A DNA stretch of 64,000 bases, from NCBI GenBank assembly GCA_022410635.1, contig JAJVDF010000231.1, forward strand, positions 448,828 to 512,827. The letters are read 5' to 3'. Each line of letters begins with the position of its first letter. The stretch's first letter is position 1. Of this stretch, positions 43,957-54,494 are shown piece by piece. The position numbers and the translations under genes were made by a program. This stretch comes from Tretioscincus oriximinensis (taxonomy: Eukaryota; Chordata; Lepidosauria; Squamata; Gymnophthalmidae). The notes beneath the pieces are model-generated. The model did no database searches. It was not told where the DNA came from and worked only from the letters and a program-made list of their open reading frames with translations.

Positions 43957-44270
43957 GGCACAAATGGCTCGGTCACTGAGGAAACGGTCTCTCACCTAGG
44001 AGATGGGGTTTCGAAGCCCTGTGTCGGACATGGGGAGGGGTGAGCACCTTCTCCTAGCCTGGAGCTCTAGCCAACCCAGCTACTCGAAAGCATGAATTGC
44101 AAGAAATTGCAACTGCAAGTAGATACACGGAAACCACCGCAGCCTGGTGGGAAGATAGAATGTCAGCCTTTGGGCAAAAATACCCTTGTATGCCACTTTG
44201 TGTTCCTTTGGAAGGTTAGAAAAGTGGGGTATAAGAACCCAGTTCTTCTTCTTCTCCTCCTCCTCCCCCC
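43957..44270 (+). repeat. Sauria-like SINE (family A), well preserved
   Basis: GCACAAATGGCTCGGTCACTGAGG head, GGGGTTTCGAAGCCCTGTG, GGAGCTCTAGCCAACCCAGC, CTCGAAAGCATGAATTGC, GTTAGAAAAGTGGGGTATAAGAACCC tail, then TTC/TCC repeats ending in a C run. Confidence 0.88.
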
Positions 44271-44390
44271 CCCCCCACCTTATAGTCTCCAGAAATAGCA
44301 TGGGGAGCTCAGTGCTTATCTTGCTTCTAAAGCAGAATTTCTAAAGTTCAATCCAGAAGGCTCTGCTTCCTTAAATAGACTATGGCTGCA

Positions 44391-44523
44391 TCCACATATC
44401 ACTTATTTATTCCACTATAAATGGCTATTCCACAACAAACCATGGCTATTCTGGAATAAATNAGTCTGCACCATGTTTTATTGTGGAATATACAACTATA
44501 GTGGAATAAATAAGTGATGTGTG
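44391..44523. repeat. Palindromic MITE, ATTTATTCCACTATA ends
   Basis: Left TCCACATATCACTTATTTATTCCACTATA and right TATAGTGGAATAAATAAGTGATGTGTG are inverted repeats of nearly 30 bp, with TGGCTATTCCACA/TGTGGAATAT pairing inside. Several N at the right edge blur the boundary. Superfamily unknown. Confidence 0.7.
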
Positions 44524-45437
44524 NANTTTTTTNNAAAAANAACGAGTCAGAGTTTTGCATGTCCCTGTTTGACAGTATGTGTTTTCGTTCCGATGTGTGG
44601 CAGTTTCTCCTGATTTCAGAAATGCTCTGGGCCTGGAATAGCTGAGTGACCCCTAACCTTGAGAGATCTTAATGTTGTCAACCAAAATCATTGTAAAATG
44701 AAGTGGTTCCATTTGAGATAAGTGAATATGGGATGGTTTNAATTTATTTCAGCGGTTTTCAGGCAATATGTCCAACAGTAAGGAAACTGATGGGTTGCAA
44801 GACAAAAATAATAATGTTGCATTAGAGATATAGTTTATCAATCCCGCACAGAGCTGTGCTGCATCTTTCTAGCAGATGGTCCCCCTCTGCACATCATCCC
44901 AGCCTTTAAGTAAAACCAGCTGCCCTGATAAGTATTTTTCATTGCTCCCAGATCAGTAAACTAGCAATAGAAAGAGGATTAATTCAAACCACTGTTCACA
45001 CAAACAGATGTGGTGACTTAGTCTACTTGAATTAGAATTCTTTGTAGTAACTTAAGATGGAAATTTACAGGTGTGTGCATTTGGATAACCACCTGCCCAA
45101 TTCCCTGGTGGATGAGCATATGGAAACAAGCATTGGTGCTGTTTTATTGTGAGACCAATGTCATTTTCAAATGAACTAACTGGACTTATCAGGGTTGACC
45201 ATATGTTTGCCTGTGAACAGGCAATCTGCTCATAATGAAATATGCTTTGTTCTNAAATGGTGCGCGCCTGTAAATTATTATTTTTTTCCATGCTGTTTAA
45301 AAAGACAAAAACACCACAACAGAGTAACATTCCAAACCAATTACTCTTCCATTAACAATAATTTGTAGCATACAAGATAAGAATATATAGATGATCTTCC
45401 ATGGCTGCCTTTGAGAGTTCCATTATTCTTCATTGTT

Positions 45438-45716
45438 TAAGAAGCACGGTGGTGCAGAGGTTAAGAGCAACGATCCTTCAACAGAGGGATCAGAGTTCGA
45501 GGCCTNATNTGTCTGCCATGTGTCTGTGCGCTCTCTACTGGCCTCAGCTTCAGACAAAAGCAAAAAATTGCAAGTAGATTAATAGGTACAACCACAGCTG
45601 TGGTCGGAAAGATAGAATGTAAGCCTTCGGGTGAAAAATAGCTTATGAGCCNCTTTGAATGCCTTTGGGTGAGAAAGGCAGGGTATAAAATCCCAATTCT
45701 TCTTTTCTTCTTAAGA
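45438..45716 (+). repeat. Sauria-like SINE (family A), CACGGTGGTGCAGAGG head
   Basis: GCACGGTGGTGCAGAGGTTAAGAGCAACGATC is the clearest tRNA-like head of the family in the window, with GAGTTCGAGGCC as B box. Tail GAAAGGCAGGGTATAAAATCCC plus TTC repeats. Confidence 0.85.
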
Positions 45717-46019
45717 GCCATTGCNCACCGCTCGGTATATTGGACCAGCAATGGTTTCTGGAACCCCCTTTGGGCATGGGGACAACATTATCGCCCTTTT
45801 CATTCTTGCTTTCAAGGAACGGTCACTGGAAACCATTCTAGNAGTCACAGGAGAATTGATTCCTGCCATTTATACTCTGAGTACGAGAGCACTCCAAGGA
45901 AAGAGTAAAGTGCAGACTTTAGCATGCAGATGTCTTATCCAGACAGTGTGTAGCCCATCTCTCTGTTGAGCAATTGGGCGAAGTCATGCAATTGGGGATG
46001 CTACATATAGATGGGGTAC

Positions 46020-46212
46020 ATTATAATAATGATTTTCAGAGAAATAGCCGTGTTAGTCTAGCAGAAAGTCCAGCAAAGGAGCTAGCAGCACTTTGAGACT
46101 AACTTGAGAAAAGTGGTTGGCATAAGCTTTCGTAGAAGAAGCTTATGCCAACCACTTTTCTCAAGTTAGTCTCAAAGTGCTGCTANCTCCTTTGCTGGAT
46201 TATAATAATGAT
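46020..46212 (-). mobile_element. Foldback retroposon with perfect 14-bp target duplication
   Basis: The element (46034-46198) is flanked by identical ATTATAATAATGAT at 46020-46033 and 46199-46212. It is a hairpin with arms of about 60 bp (TCCAGCAAAGGAGCTAGCAG to its reverse), loop around TCGTAGAAG, plus a 35-bp unpaired end with AGAAATAGCCGTGTTAG. Its own sense strand is minus. It sits inside an older LINE end. Confidence 0.85.
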
Positions 46213-46770
46213 GTTTATTTATAACACCCTTTACACCAGAAGGTATATATATAAATATACAGGGTGCTTCAAAAAATGTATACACACTTTGAACTTCCAC
46301 AGAAAATTTCCTGAAATTTAACTTTGTAGAACAGTAGAACAGTAAATAAATTTTCTATGGAAGTTCACAGTGTGTATACATTTTTGAAGCACCCTGTATA
46401 TATAAAATAGCTCAGCATAATATAAAAAGGTTATTAGATAAGCATGATCTTTGCTGTAGCACACTCAGAAGAGTTTGAAGAGACCTTTTAAGTATTTACA
46501 AAATTGGTGAATGTTCTCTCCTTCTCTGAGGTCTTGAGGAAGAGAGTTCCAAAGATTAGAGATCAGATCTTGAAAGGTGCATAATCTTAACCTTATTGTT
46601 TTCCAATTTGTTTCTTTTGGGATCTCAGGTCTCCCCTTGGTATATACCATNATAGTTTATTAGCCAGGTAGATTACCATGTTAAGTCTCATAGCTTTGAA
46701 TCCCAACATTAAGATCTTAAATTGAATCCTGGCTCTCATAGGTAACTAGTGCAGGGATTCTCAAAAATTA
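46213..46770 (-). mobile_element. L2-like LINE 3' end, interrupted by a mariner MITE
   Basis: On the minus strand 46650-46465 encodes RPEIPKETNWKTIRLRLCTF, SNLWNSLPQDLRE and FCKYLKGLFKLF, the usual C-terminus of L2-clade ORF2. The 3' UTR and tail run to 46213, cut by the mariner MITE at 46260-46396. The upstream part (46651-46770) is the conserved sequence before the C-terminus, with stops. Confidence 0.75.
46260..46396. mobile_element. Mariner-like MITE, shorter inverted relative of 34982
   Basis: Same termini (CAGGGTGCTTCAAAAAATGT / ACATTTTTGAAGCACCCTG) with TA on both sides. The interior equals the reverse complement of the left interior of the 34982 copy (TAAATTTTCTATGGAAGTTC, AACAGTAGAACAGTA) and lacks that copy's right half. 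Confidence 0.85.
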
Positions 46771-47103
46771 GAGTTGTGCATAGATTTGGGGCAGTTAAAG
46801 ATTACGTGAAATGTAAAATTTTGAGTCAGACTATCCATGCTGACCTCTTAGACTTCTGTTTCTATGCTACTGTTGGAAAACCCTGTGGCCAAGTAATACA
46901 TTAGGAGCAAGGTGGCCATGTCAGAAATCAGAGGTCTTGCATGCTGATTTCTGCACTATCCTAGGGACTGCAGCTACTACTCCGGAGTGTTTGAAAGCAG
47001 ACCATGTCAGGTATGGATGGAGAACAGTTCCAGCTATGCTGGGAATGGTGGAGTGCAGCTGTGATACTCCTCATAATCGCTGTATTTAAAAGGTCCCAAA
47101 TAT

Positions 47104-47178
47104 GCTGCTCAAAACAATTAAGGGAACACTTTAACATAACAGTCTATGTTAAAGTGTTCCCTTAATTGCTTTGAGCAG
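47104..47178. mobile_element. Hairpin MITE, second copy
   Basis: CTGCTCAAAACAATTAAGGGAACACTTTAACATA and its reverse (47106-47178) around a 6-base loop. About 90% like the copy at 19545. TA flank clear on the right only. Confidence 0.8.
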
Positions 47179-47727
47179 TATCTTTCAAATGTAAACACTG
47201 GGCAACTCTTCAATGGCTAATATTCCAAACAACTGATGTTGATGTAGTCATTTTTGGGTGTGGTTAGAAATATTTTTATAGGTTCTATTAAAAGAACATG
47301 GGGAAAGACTAATTTTAACCTGCTCTAGCAAGTACGTTCTGACATTTTTATAACAATATACTTTTTAAAAATTAATAATAGAGATCTCATTAAAAATTGT
47401 TTTATAGGTTATTCAGTAATTGAACCATCCCCGTTCGTGTTCTACTAGTCTCTTCAGACAAGAAAGCACTTTGAAGTCCCAAACTGTATTTTTTCAGCCC
47501 CAATGTTCAGACTCAATGATTCATTATTCTTATATATAGTCTCTCTGCTGAGCCTCCACCCACTTATTCCCTCACTTGCTCCCTCCCAGCCACCTTTCAC
47601 TTGCTTTCACCTTTCACTTTGTTTCATTCCTTCTTTTTTCTGTTTTCTATCGTCCTTCTTCCTTTTCTTCCTTCCTTTCCCTCTCAGTANTGGTTCCCGG
47701 ACTNAACCCTTTCACTTCTCATATNTT

Positions 47728-47805
47728 TCCAGTCAGAGAACTGTCCATTTAATACTTCCCTCGGTTTTCTGTCGTTTAGCCAGTTTCCAACCCAGGACTC
47801 TGGTT
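47728..47805 (-). mobile_element. CR1 LINE fragment
   Basis: CAGTCAGAGAACTGTCCATTTAATACTTCCCTCGGTTTTCTGTCGTTTAGCCAGTTTCCAAC (about 47731-47790) matches the 10568-10627 segment of the CR1 at 9452, same orientation. Confidence 0.7.
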
Positions 47806-48027
47806 TCTGGAGGCTGCCGAAGTTCCGAGCCCTGTCATTGGTCATTATACCTCAGAATACTGAACTTTCTCTCACGCCTTATATTACTTATGACAGATTA
47901 TTTAAAAGTAATCCTGGGAGTACGCATCCAAAATGTGTGTGAAATTTCCATTGTAATCTCAAGAAAATGGTGGGTTCTAATCTCCATTTGGAGGCACCTA
48001 AATGGATTAATCCATTGCAAGACTCTG

Positions 48028-48236
48028 TAGGCTGACCAGGTGACCCCTTTTGGGGGGTGGGTTGAAAACCCGGTTTTGGGGTGCCTCCTAGTTTTTTCTG
48101 AGGATTTTTTTATTCCAAAAAGATTTTTTTGAAATTATTTTTGTTTTTTAATTTTTTTTTTCCTCAGAAAAAAACGGGAGGCACCCCTAAAANGGGTTTT
48201 CAACCCCCCCCAAAAAGGGGTCATCTGGTCACCCTA
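48028..48236. mobile_element. Short palindromic hAT-like MITE (TAGGCTGACCAGAT family)
   Basis: Starts TAGGCTGACCAGGTGACCCC, ends GGGGTCATCTGGTCACCCTA. Symmetric interior with AAAACCCGGTTTTGGGG and TCTGAGGA/TCCTCAGA. No clean duplication. Confidence 0.85.
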
Positions 48237-50279
48237 TCCAAGAGACTAATGCAAGTTGACAACTTTTAACGTAGACTCTGGTTTGAAATGCCCATTCACT
48301 CTTATGCTCTAAGTGCATGACACTACTTGCTCTATGCTAGGGATGACAGGCTTAATGAATTTGTTGTTTGCAAGCCACGATATGCCCATGACTATTGAGC
48401 TGTCAGGCTGAGTGAGTGAACTGAGACAAAACGTGAACTTAAAAAACAAACAAACTATTCCGAGTGAAATAAGATAATGTCCTGTTAGTATTGTTCTTTC
48501 TTACAAATTAATGAATATATTTCTATAGCTTTTTCCCCTTGTGGAAAACAAACAGCTGGATAAATTATGGAAGATTTCAAGCAGAAATGATCTTCTTTAG
48601 TTTTGAAACCACCTGCTTGCCCCCTGGGAACTGAACTGTGGGTTAGTGGAAAGGGCAGGTAAGGGCAGCAATTTGAATTGCTAGTATGGGGCCTGGGGCA
48701 ATATAGTGGTTGACTCTCCAGTTTCATAAACATGGATATTTAGAGGGATCACGCTTGGTATGCTTTCTATTAGAGATGAGAAAGGGTTAANAGTATATAA
48801 TAGGAGTTACCCCTGGACTGACCCTGTGGGAGTGATTTCCAAAAGAGAGAGGGAGAGAAGGAAAGCAAAGAAGAGAGAGAGAGAAGATTATCAAATACAG
48901 TATTGTTGGTAAGATTCCAGCATCATGTTGCTCATTTGGTTTTTCCTTGGAAGTGCTTATACAGAAGAGTTTGCTGGTGACTCCAACCTAATTGGCAGCA
49001 GCTGCCCAGAGTCTGGTCTTTTATTTCTTCTCATCAGCTATGTCAATTAGCAAAATGTGGTCTTCTCCATTAAGATGGGATCTTTTCCATTAATCTTCTC
49101 CATTAATGGCAAGATATGGTGGTGGCATTATTTATATTGCTGAAAGTTAAAGCTGGACATGATGAATAGTTATAAGCCATCCTAAGCTCAGGAGTTATCC
49201 CCTATCCTCCAAGTAGTGCTATATCTTTGCTAGAACACCTCATATGATCTTAGAGACCTCCTCAGTATGCTGATGTTACTGCAGTCAAACTGGCTACTAC
49301 TCTCTTAAGTGTTGGATTTTCCCAATAGCTGTTAATTTATGGAACATAGTAGAATGTGTGGCTTCAGATACTCTATAAGAAGGGCTGGTACTTACTCCAG
49401 AAACGGCCTTGAGTACACCCAGAAAAAGTTTTCTTCATGGTATATATAAGAGAGTCTTTATGAAGGATTGACCTCACCTAATTACAGGGATCCAGCAGTG
49501 GTACCGTTAGAAACCTGCAATGTCTTGCTTTTTCCTCCTAGTACATTTATGCAACCTCTGTACCACAACCTTCCATCTTTGCACTATGACGACAGCATGT
49601 AAACATTTCTGTGAGAGCTCCCAAGACCTCTAGCACTGCCTTGTGATTTTAGCTGCCTTTAAGCAAGGCAGAACATAGAAATGTTGTTTTTTTCCTGCTG
49701 GATTTACACAAGAAAAAACATTTGTGACTGGAAACCAAAACCCCTAATAACCTCCAGATCTCTGGCAAGTTTAAAAGTGAGGTATTCCTTTTGTATCCAC
49801 TTGTCTGGTTACAAGAGAAGTCAACACCCAATGGCAGAAGAGAAACAGATTAGCCAATTGCAAGCAAAGAACCAGGGCTTGGAAGGAATTATAGGAAAAT
49901 GTATGAGGAATCTAAGGTTTTTTCATGCTATTATGATGCAATTATGGGGTTTTTGCCACATGTAATTATGGGTTTCCAGCAGTAGTAGTAGCAGAAAGGG
50001 CCAGTATTCTGTCCCCCCCCCCCTCCCCCAGTACTTGTGCTCTGATTCCATAGTGAAGGAGTCTGGTCTTTTCACCCTTCACCAGTTCTGAGTTGTATAG
50101 TCAGAAGTGCAGTATCTTCTGTGAATTCTATCCTACCTGCAGCCAGAGAGGTATGTAAAATCTGCTTTCCTTGCAGAAACACTGTGATTTTGATTAAAAA
50201 CACAATCTCAGCTTAAAATCTTCATTTTAGAAAGCCTAGAGCCNTGTTTTTTCTCTCTCTATCTTTGATCAGTGTTAGG

Positions 50280-50530
50280 AGTCATCCAGTGGGAAGTCTC
50301 ATGTGTCTTTGTGTGCACAAAGTGTCTGCGAGAATTTTGTGATGTCACTTTAGGGACGGGACCAGAAGTGACAACACTCTGGACACCATTTATGATGTCA
50401 TTTTGGGTGCCGGAGCACTCTTTCCAGAATCAATGGCTGGAAAGTGACATCACAATTATGTAACTTCTGGTCCCCACACCCTGTACATTGCTGTATGAGA
50501 ATTCATACTTCTTACAAGAGTGGTCAATCT
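50280..50530 (+). repeat. GTGACATCA-rich dispersed repeat F, copy 3
   Basis: Shares AATTTTGTGATGTCACTT, CCAGAAGTGACA, GAAAGTGACATCACAATTATG and the ending TCTTACAAGAGTGGTCAATCTCACAAA with the copy at 37480. Confidence 0.5.
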
Positions 50531-50819
50531 CACAAACCAGGAAGATGGGCCATATCTTCATGATAAAGTTGGAAGGTTCTGAGAATGGAAACCTTGAAGA
50601 CAGGCCTTGTTCACTGCATACAGGAACACTTCTGAATTATTTTTTCATTACTCAAAAATGCATGTTGATCTAACAAAGGGGCTCTTAATCCAAAGAACAC
50701 AGTTTTGCAACTTTTTGGCATGTGCTTCCCATTTACTAAAGTTGGAAAGGTGCCTAGTTCTTGCAGGGATGCAGCTTTGTCTAGAAAAGGGCTTCATCTT
50801 GGCAATCTTTGGTATAATT

Positions 50820-52062
50820 TTTATTTATTTATTTATTTATTTATTTACATTTATACCCTGCCCCATACCCAAAGGTCTTGGGATGGCAACAACAATAAAA
50901 ATGCAAAATCTATATTTTAAAACCGTAACAATCAGTATCTGAAGATGGAAGGAAAAAATAGCATTTCTTCAACCAAAGGCCAGGTTGAAGAGGTGCTTCT
51001 TTAATAGGCTGACCAGATGCCCCCATTTTGGGGGGGAACCCAGTTTTGGGGTGTCTACCCTGCCCTCCCAGAGGGGCCTACCATTTCCACGTTTTTTGCT
51101 GAGGAAAAAAAAATAAAAAAATATTTTTTTTAAAAAAAAATGCACAACAGCATCACTAGGGGGCTCTGGCATCAGAGACCAGCTCCTGAAGGCACCCTAA
51201 CCTAGTAAAAATAAAAATTCTCACACACTTCAAAACTTTCTNGCACACTTCAAAAAAATCGCTGCACCACCACTAGCGGATTCTGGCAACTGGGGCCAAC
51301 TTCTAAAGGCACCTTCCCCTCTGTAAAAAAATTAAAAAATTCTGATGTACTCCAAAAATCCTCAGTTTAAAAATTCTCGCACACTTAAAAAAAATCTCAC
51401 NTGTTTCACCGATTTCTCGGGAGGGAATTTTGGAAGGGAATGTATGTTGGTGGGTAATTTGCATATTTTTGAATATGCAAATTAGCATGAATGTTAATTA
51501 CCCCAGTTTGGGTCACAGAAAATCTGGTCAGTCTAAACTTTAAGGACCTTCTAAAACAATACAATGATGATGACAGACACACCTCAAGGGGGAGACTATT
51601 GCAAAGACTGGAGGCAACCACCAAGAAGGCCCGATCCTGGGTTCCCACTCCACTGGCTGTTGAAAGGGGTGGTACAACCAGGAGGACCTCCCCTGCAGAT
51701 CATAAGGCACAGGCAGGTTGGAATGGGAGAAGACGTTCCTTTAGATATTTGGGGCCCAAGTTATTTAGGCCTTTATAAGTTAAAGTCAGCACCTTGAATT
51801 GGGCTCGGTAGCAGATTGGCAGCCANTGCAGCTCTTTCAAGACCGGAGTGATGTATGTCCGGCCAGCCGTTCCAGTCACCAGTCTAGCTGCTGCATTCTG
51901 CACCAACTGCAGCTTCCGAACCATTTTCAAGGGCAGCCCCATATAGAGCGCATTACAATAGTCCAATCTGGAAGTTACCAGAGCGTGGATTACTGTGGCT
52001 AAATCATCCTTGTTCAGAAGTGGCCGTAACTGGCGAACCAGACGTAACTGGAAGTAGGCATT
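50820..52062 (-). pseudogene. L2-clade LINE with reverse-transcriptase C-terminus, interrupted
   Basis: On the minus strand, 52062-51700 encodes LRPLLNKDDLATVIHALVTS, SRLDYCNALYMGLP, LQLVQNAAARLVTG, ELXWLPICYRAQFKVLTLTY and KGLNNLGPKYLKE, the conserved end of L2-type ORF2. The rest of the ORF and the 3' UTR run to 50820, ending in (TAAA)n. A 531-bp hAT-like element sits at 51005-51535. The first part of the RT is missing at 52062, where a TIR element begins. Confidence 0.9.
51005..51535. mobile_element. hAT-like element (TAGGCTGACCAGAT family) inside L2
   Basis: Starts TAGGCTGACCAGATGCCCCC, ends GAAAATCTGGTCAGTCTA. The flanks TTCTTTAA/AACTTTAA share CTTTAA. It carries AATTTGCATATTTTTGAATATGCAAATT (51456-51483) and repeated CACACTTCAAAA units (51224-51256). 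Removing it rejoins the L2. No transposase. Confidence 0.87.
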
Positions 52063-52325
52063 CAAGGACTAATTAGCCACAGCCATTAGAAATGCTATTA
52101 ATTAAACATCCACAGGTTTCTAAAATAAAAATCATGAAACGTTATTGCAGATATTGTCAGCACCATTTGCAAAAGACAGATGTAGTTTTATTGCCAAGAG
52201 GATGTTTGCTTCTAATTACCAGCAAAAGAGACATCACATCATTTAGTTGCAACATGGCCTGCAAAAAACTGAACTTGCTTTGGAACATCAGGCATTTCTA
52301 ATGGCTGTGACTAATTAGTCCTTGA
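52062..52325. mobile_element. 264-bp element with about 33-bp terminal inverted repeats
   Basis: Left TCAAGGACTAATTAGCCACAGCCATTAGAAATG (52062-52094) and right CATTTCTAATGGCTGTGACTAATTAGTCCTTGA (52293-52325) are inverted copies with one mismatch. The interior (TATTAATTAAACATCC... ) shows no coding potential. I could not find a clear target duplication. Superfamily unknown. Confidence 0.8.
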
Positions 52326-52619
52326 GTCGCATGGGGAGCACAGGATATTGGCTTCACTATCTTGACGCCCAGTATATTTCATTGGCTCACAGATCAAATT
52401 TATACATCACAGTTTGTTTACAAACTGAATACATGGATGCAAATGGGTATGGATTTTGAAAGATATTCTTAGTGGTAACCCAGGGAGAATCNTTCTGCTT
52501 TGCTTTTTGTCCCCACTACCCCCAAGTTAAATGGACCTTCTGATGGCAACTTAGGGGGAGGATTTTCCTGTTTTACAGTGGATGGGTTTTTTTTCCTGTA
52601 ATAACACCTTTTGGTATTG

Positions 52620-53663
52620 TCAAGAGATAGACTGACTAGATTTTCCGAGGCCCAAACTGGGGTAATTAATATTCACGCTAATTTGCATATTCATGAATGT
52701 GCAAGTCACCCAACAACATGCAAACCCCTCCAAAATCCCTGCCCAAGAAATCTGCAAAGCATGCAAGAATTTTTCAAAGCGTGTGAGAGTTTTTCAAAGT
52801 GCGTGAGAAATTTGCATTTTTTTTTATTTTTTACCAAGGGGAGGGTGCCTTCAGGAGCTGGGCNCGGTTGCTAGAGCTCCCTAGTGGTAGTGCAGTGAAT
52901 GTTTTTTAATTAAAAAAAAAACTTTTTTTTTAAAAAAATTATTTTTCTCAGCAAAAAATGGAGAAATTGGGGATACATGGGACACCTAGTGTTGCCATAC
53001 GTCCCGGTAAACCGGGACAAACCCGGTTTTGGGGACTAAAATATAGTCCCCTTCGGGTTTTAAGGTAAAATCCCGGCTTTTTACATTCCCCAATGCTGCG
53101 TCAGGGAATGTAAAAAGGCGGGATTTTAAAGGAAAAGCAGCCGCCAGAGCTGACGGCTGCAGCGTGCGCAACGCTTTCCGGGCTCCTGGGAGGACCCTCG
53201 GAGCGCGCCGTAGCTGCTCCTTGGCTGGAGGTGGGGTTTCGTCCTGCTCTGAAGCAAGCGCACCAGCCCCAGCGGAGCAAAAACGCCTGGGTTTCTGACA
53301 GGAGAATAGCTCTGTTCTCCTGTCACAAACTGAAGCGTTTTTGCTCCGCTGGATCTGGCGCGCTTGCCTCAGAGCAGGACGAAACCCAGCCTCTAGCAAA
53401 GGAGCAGCTGCGTGCGCACGCGCGTGCGTGCGTGCGCACACGGACGCTTGTAGTGAGAGAAGAGAGGTTCTGCCAGTCTCTCTACAAGCGTCTGTGTGTG
53501 CGCATGCGCCCCCGCGCGCACGCCTGTTCATGTGTGCGCGCACGCGCGTGCACGCACCCACCCCACCCACGTCCCGGTTTGGGGATGCCAAGATATGGCA
53601 ACCCTAGGGACACCCCAAAAATGGGTTCCCAAAAATGGGTCATCTGGTCAGCCTATCAAGAGA
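52620..53663. mobile_element. hAT-like element with perfect 8-bp duplication, carrying a nested element
   Basis: Element 52628-53655. Starts TAGACTGACTAGATTTTCCG, ends GGTCATCTGGTCAGCCTA. TCAAGAGA stands on both sides (52620-52627, 53656-53663). The 8-bp duplication with TAG/CTA-ended inverted repeats assigns the family to hAT. A second transposon lies inside at 52987-53596. Confidence 0.92.
52979..53604. mobile_element. GC-rich non-autonomous hAT element, nested, perfect 8-bp duplication
   Basis: Element 52987-53596 (610 bp). GGGACACC flanks both sides (52979-52986 and 53597-53604). Termini are TAGTGTTGCCATACGTCCCG and its counterpart GGGATGCCAAGATATGGCAACCCTA. The interior is GC-rich with many CpG sites and large inverted repeats: GCGGAGCAAAAACGC (53273-53287) pairs with GCGTTTTTGCTCCGC (53335-53349), and CAGGAGAACAGAG-type sequence pairs across the centre near 53310. 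Alternating GCGCAC/GTGCGC purine-pyrimidine runs occur at 53411-53445 and 53510-53560. The overlapping long frames come from base composition; I see no transposase. Confidence 0.92.
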
Positions 53664-54006
53664 CCTGTGTGTTTTTCCATTGAATGAAGCCAGTATTTTA
53701 TGCTAGAAGTGAACATATGTATTCAAGATGGTGGCTCCTGGCAGCAATCCAGACATATCAATTATTATTGGTACAGTAGGCAGAAAACTGGTCAATTTGT
53801 GCAAAACCAGCGATTTTTTTTAAAAAAGCTTCACCAGCTATGCTCACTTGATGCGCTTTCATTCTGTGTCACTCCACTGTTTCCTTTTCTTGTNAGGCTC
53901 CTGAATTGGGGGCAAAATGGGGCAGGAAAAAAGAGTAAACAGCAAAGCAGATTTAGATTCATTTTATTGTTTTCCAATTTGCTTTTTTCCCTCCAGTTCA
54001 AACACA

Positions 54007-54105
54007 GATTAAGATAGTTATTTATTTAAGAGATTTAGAGATTTATTTATATCCCAACCTTCATTATTGGTCACCGGGCGGGTAACAGGGTAAATAATAA
54101 ATGAT
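54007..54105 (-). repeat. LINE tail-like fragment
   Basis: TTATTTATTTAAGAGATTTAGAGATTTATTTATATCCCAACC resembles a reverse LINE 3' tail (54017-54058). Weak. Confidence 0.35.
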
Positions 54106-54494
54106 GATGATACACATTTTTTAAAGAAGTAAATTTAAAGAAGAGGGGAGGTCTGCTGTGAATTATTTTATTTCTCGTGGGAACTGACTTAATGTTATTG
54201 TGGCTATTCCATGCTTGATACAGCCCCGTAGTATAATTTTCAATATTAACTTATAAATCTTATCCCCATGCCACTGCCTTAGCTATCCAACTACAATTAT
54301 GTGCTACAGAAAATATTGTTACCCTCCCAAACCAATTTGTTGTGCATTCATAAGTCAAAATTTAAAAGAGAATTATATTGCTTTTCGAATGAGCCGTATA
54401 ACAAGAATAGTGCTCTGTTCAGAAAGCATAGCCAAAATCTTAAGAAACTGAAGAAGGAGGAGGAGGAGGAGAAGAAGACGACTTCATTTATAAT

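Noticed and set aside
47503..48030. 175-codon frame in intron 4
   Set aside because: The Ser/Phe/Leu-rich translation comes from a CT-rich tract and part of it is a CR1 fragment. No domain.
48780..48900. Possible LTR or retroviral fragment (GA-rich with TATATAA)
   Set aside because: No TG...CA termini, primer-binding site or gag/pol sequence seen. Purine-rich sequence alone is not enough.
52986..53591. 201-codon open frame on the minus strand, and overlapping 150- and 113-codon frames on the + strand
   Set aside because: They lie inside the GC-rich nested hAT element, are rich in Ala, Arg and His from CpG-rich repeats, and show no domain. Few stops are expected at this base composition.
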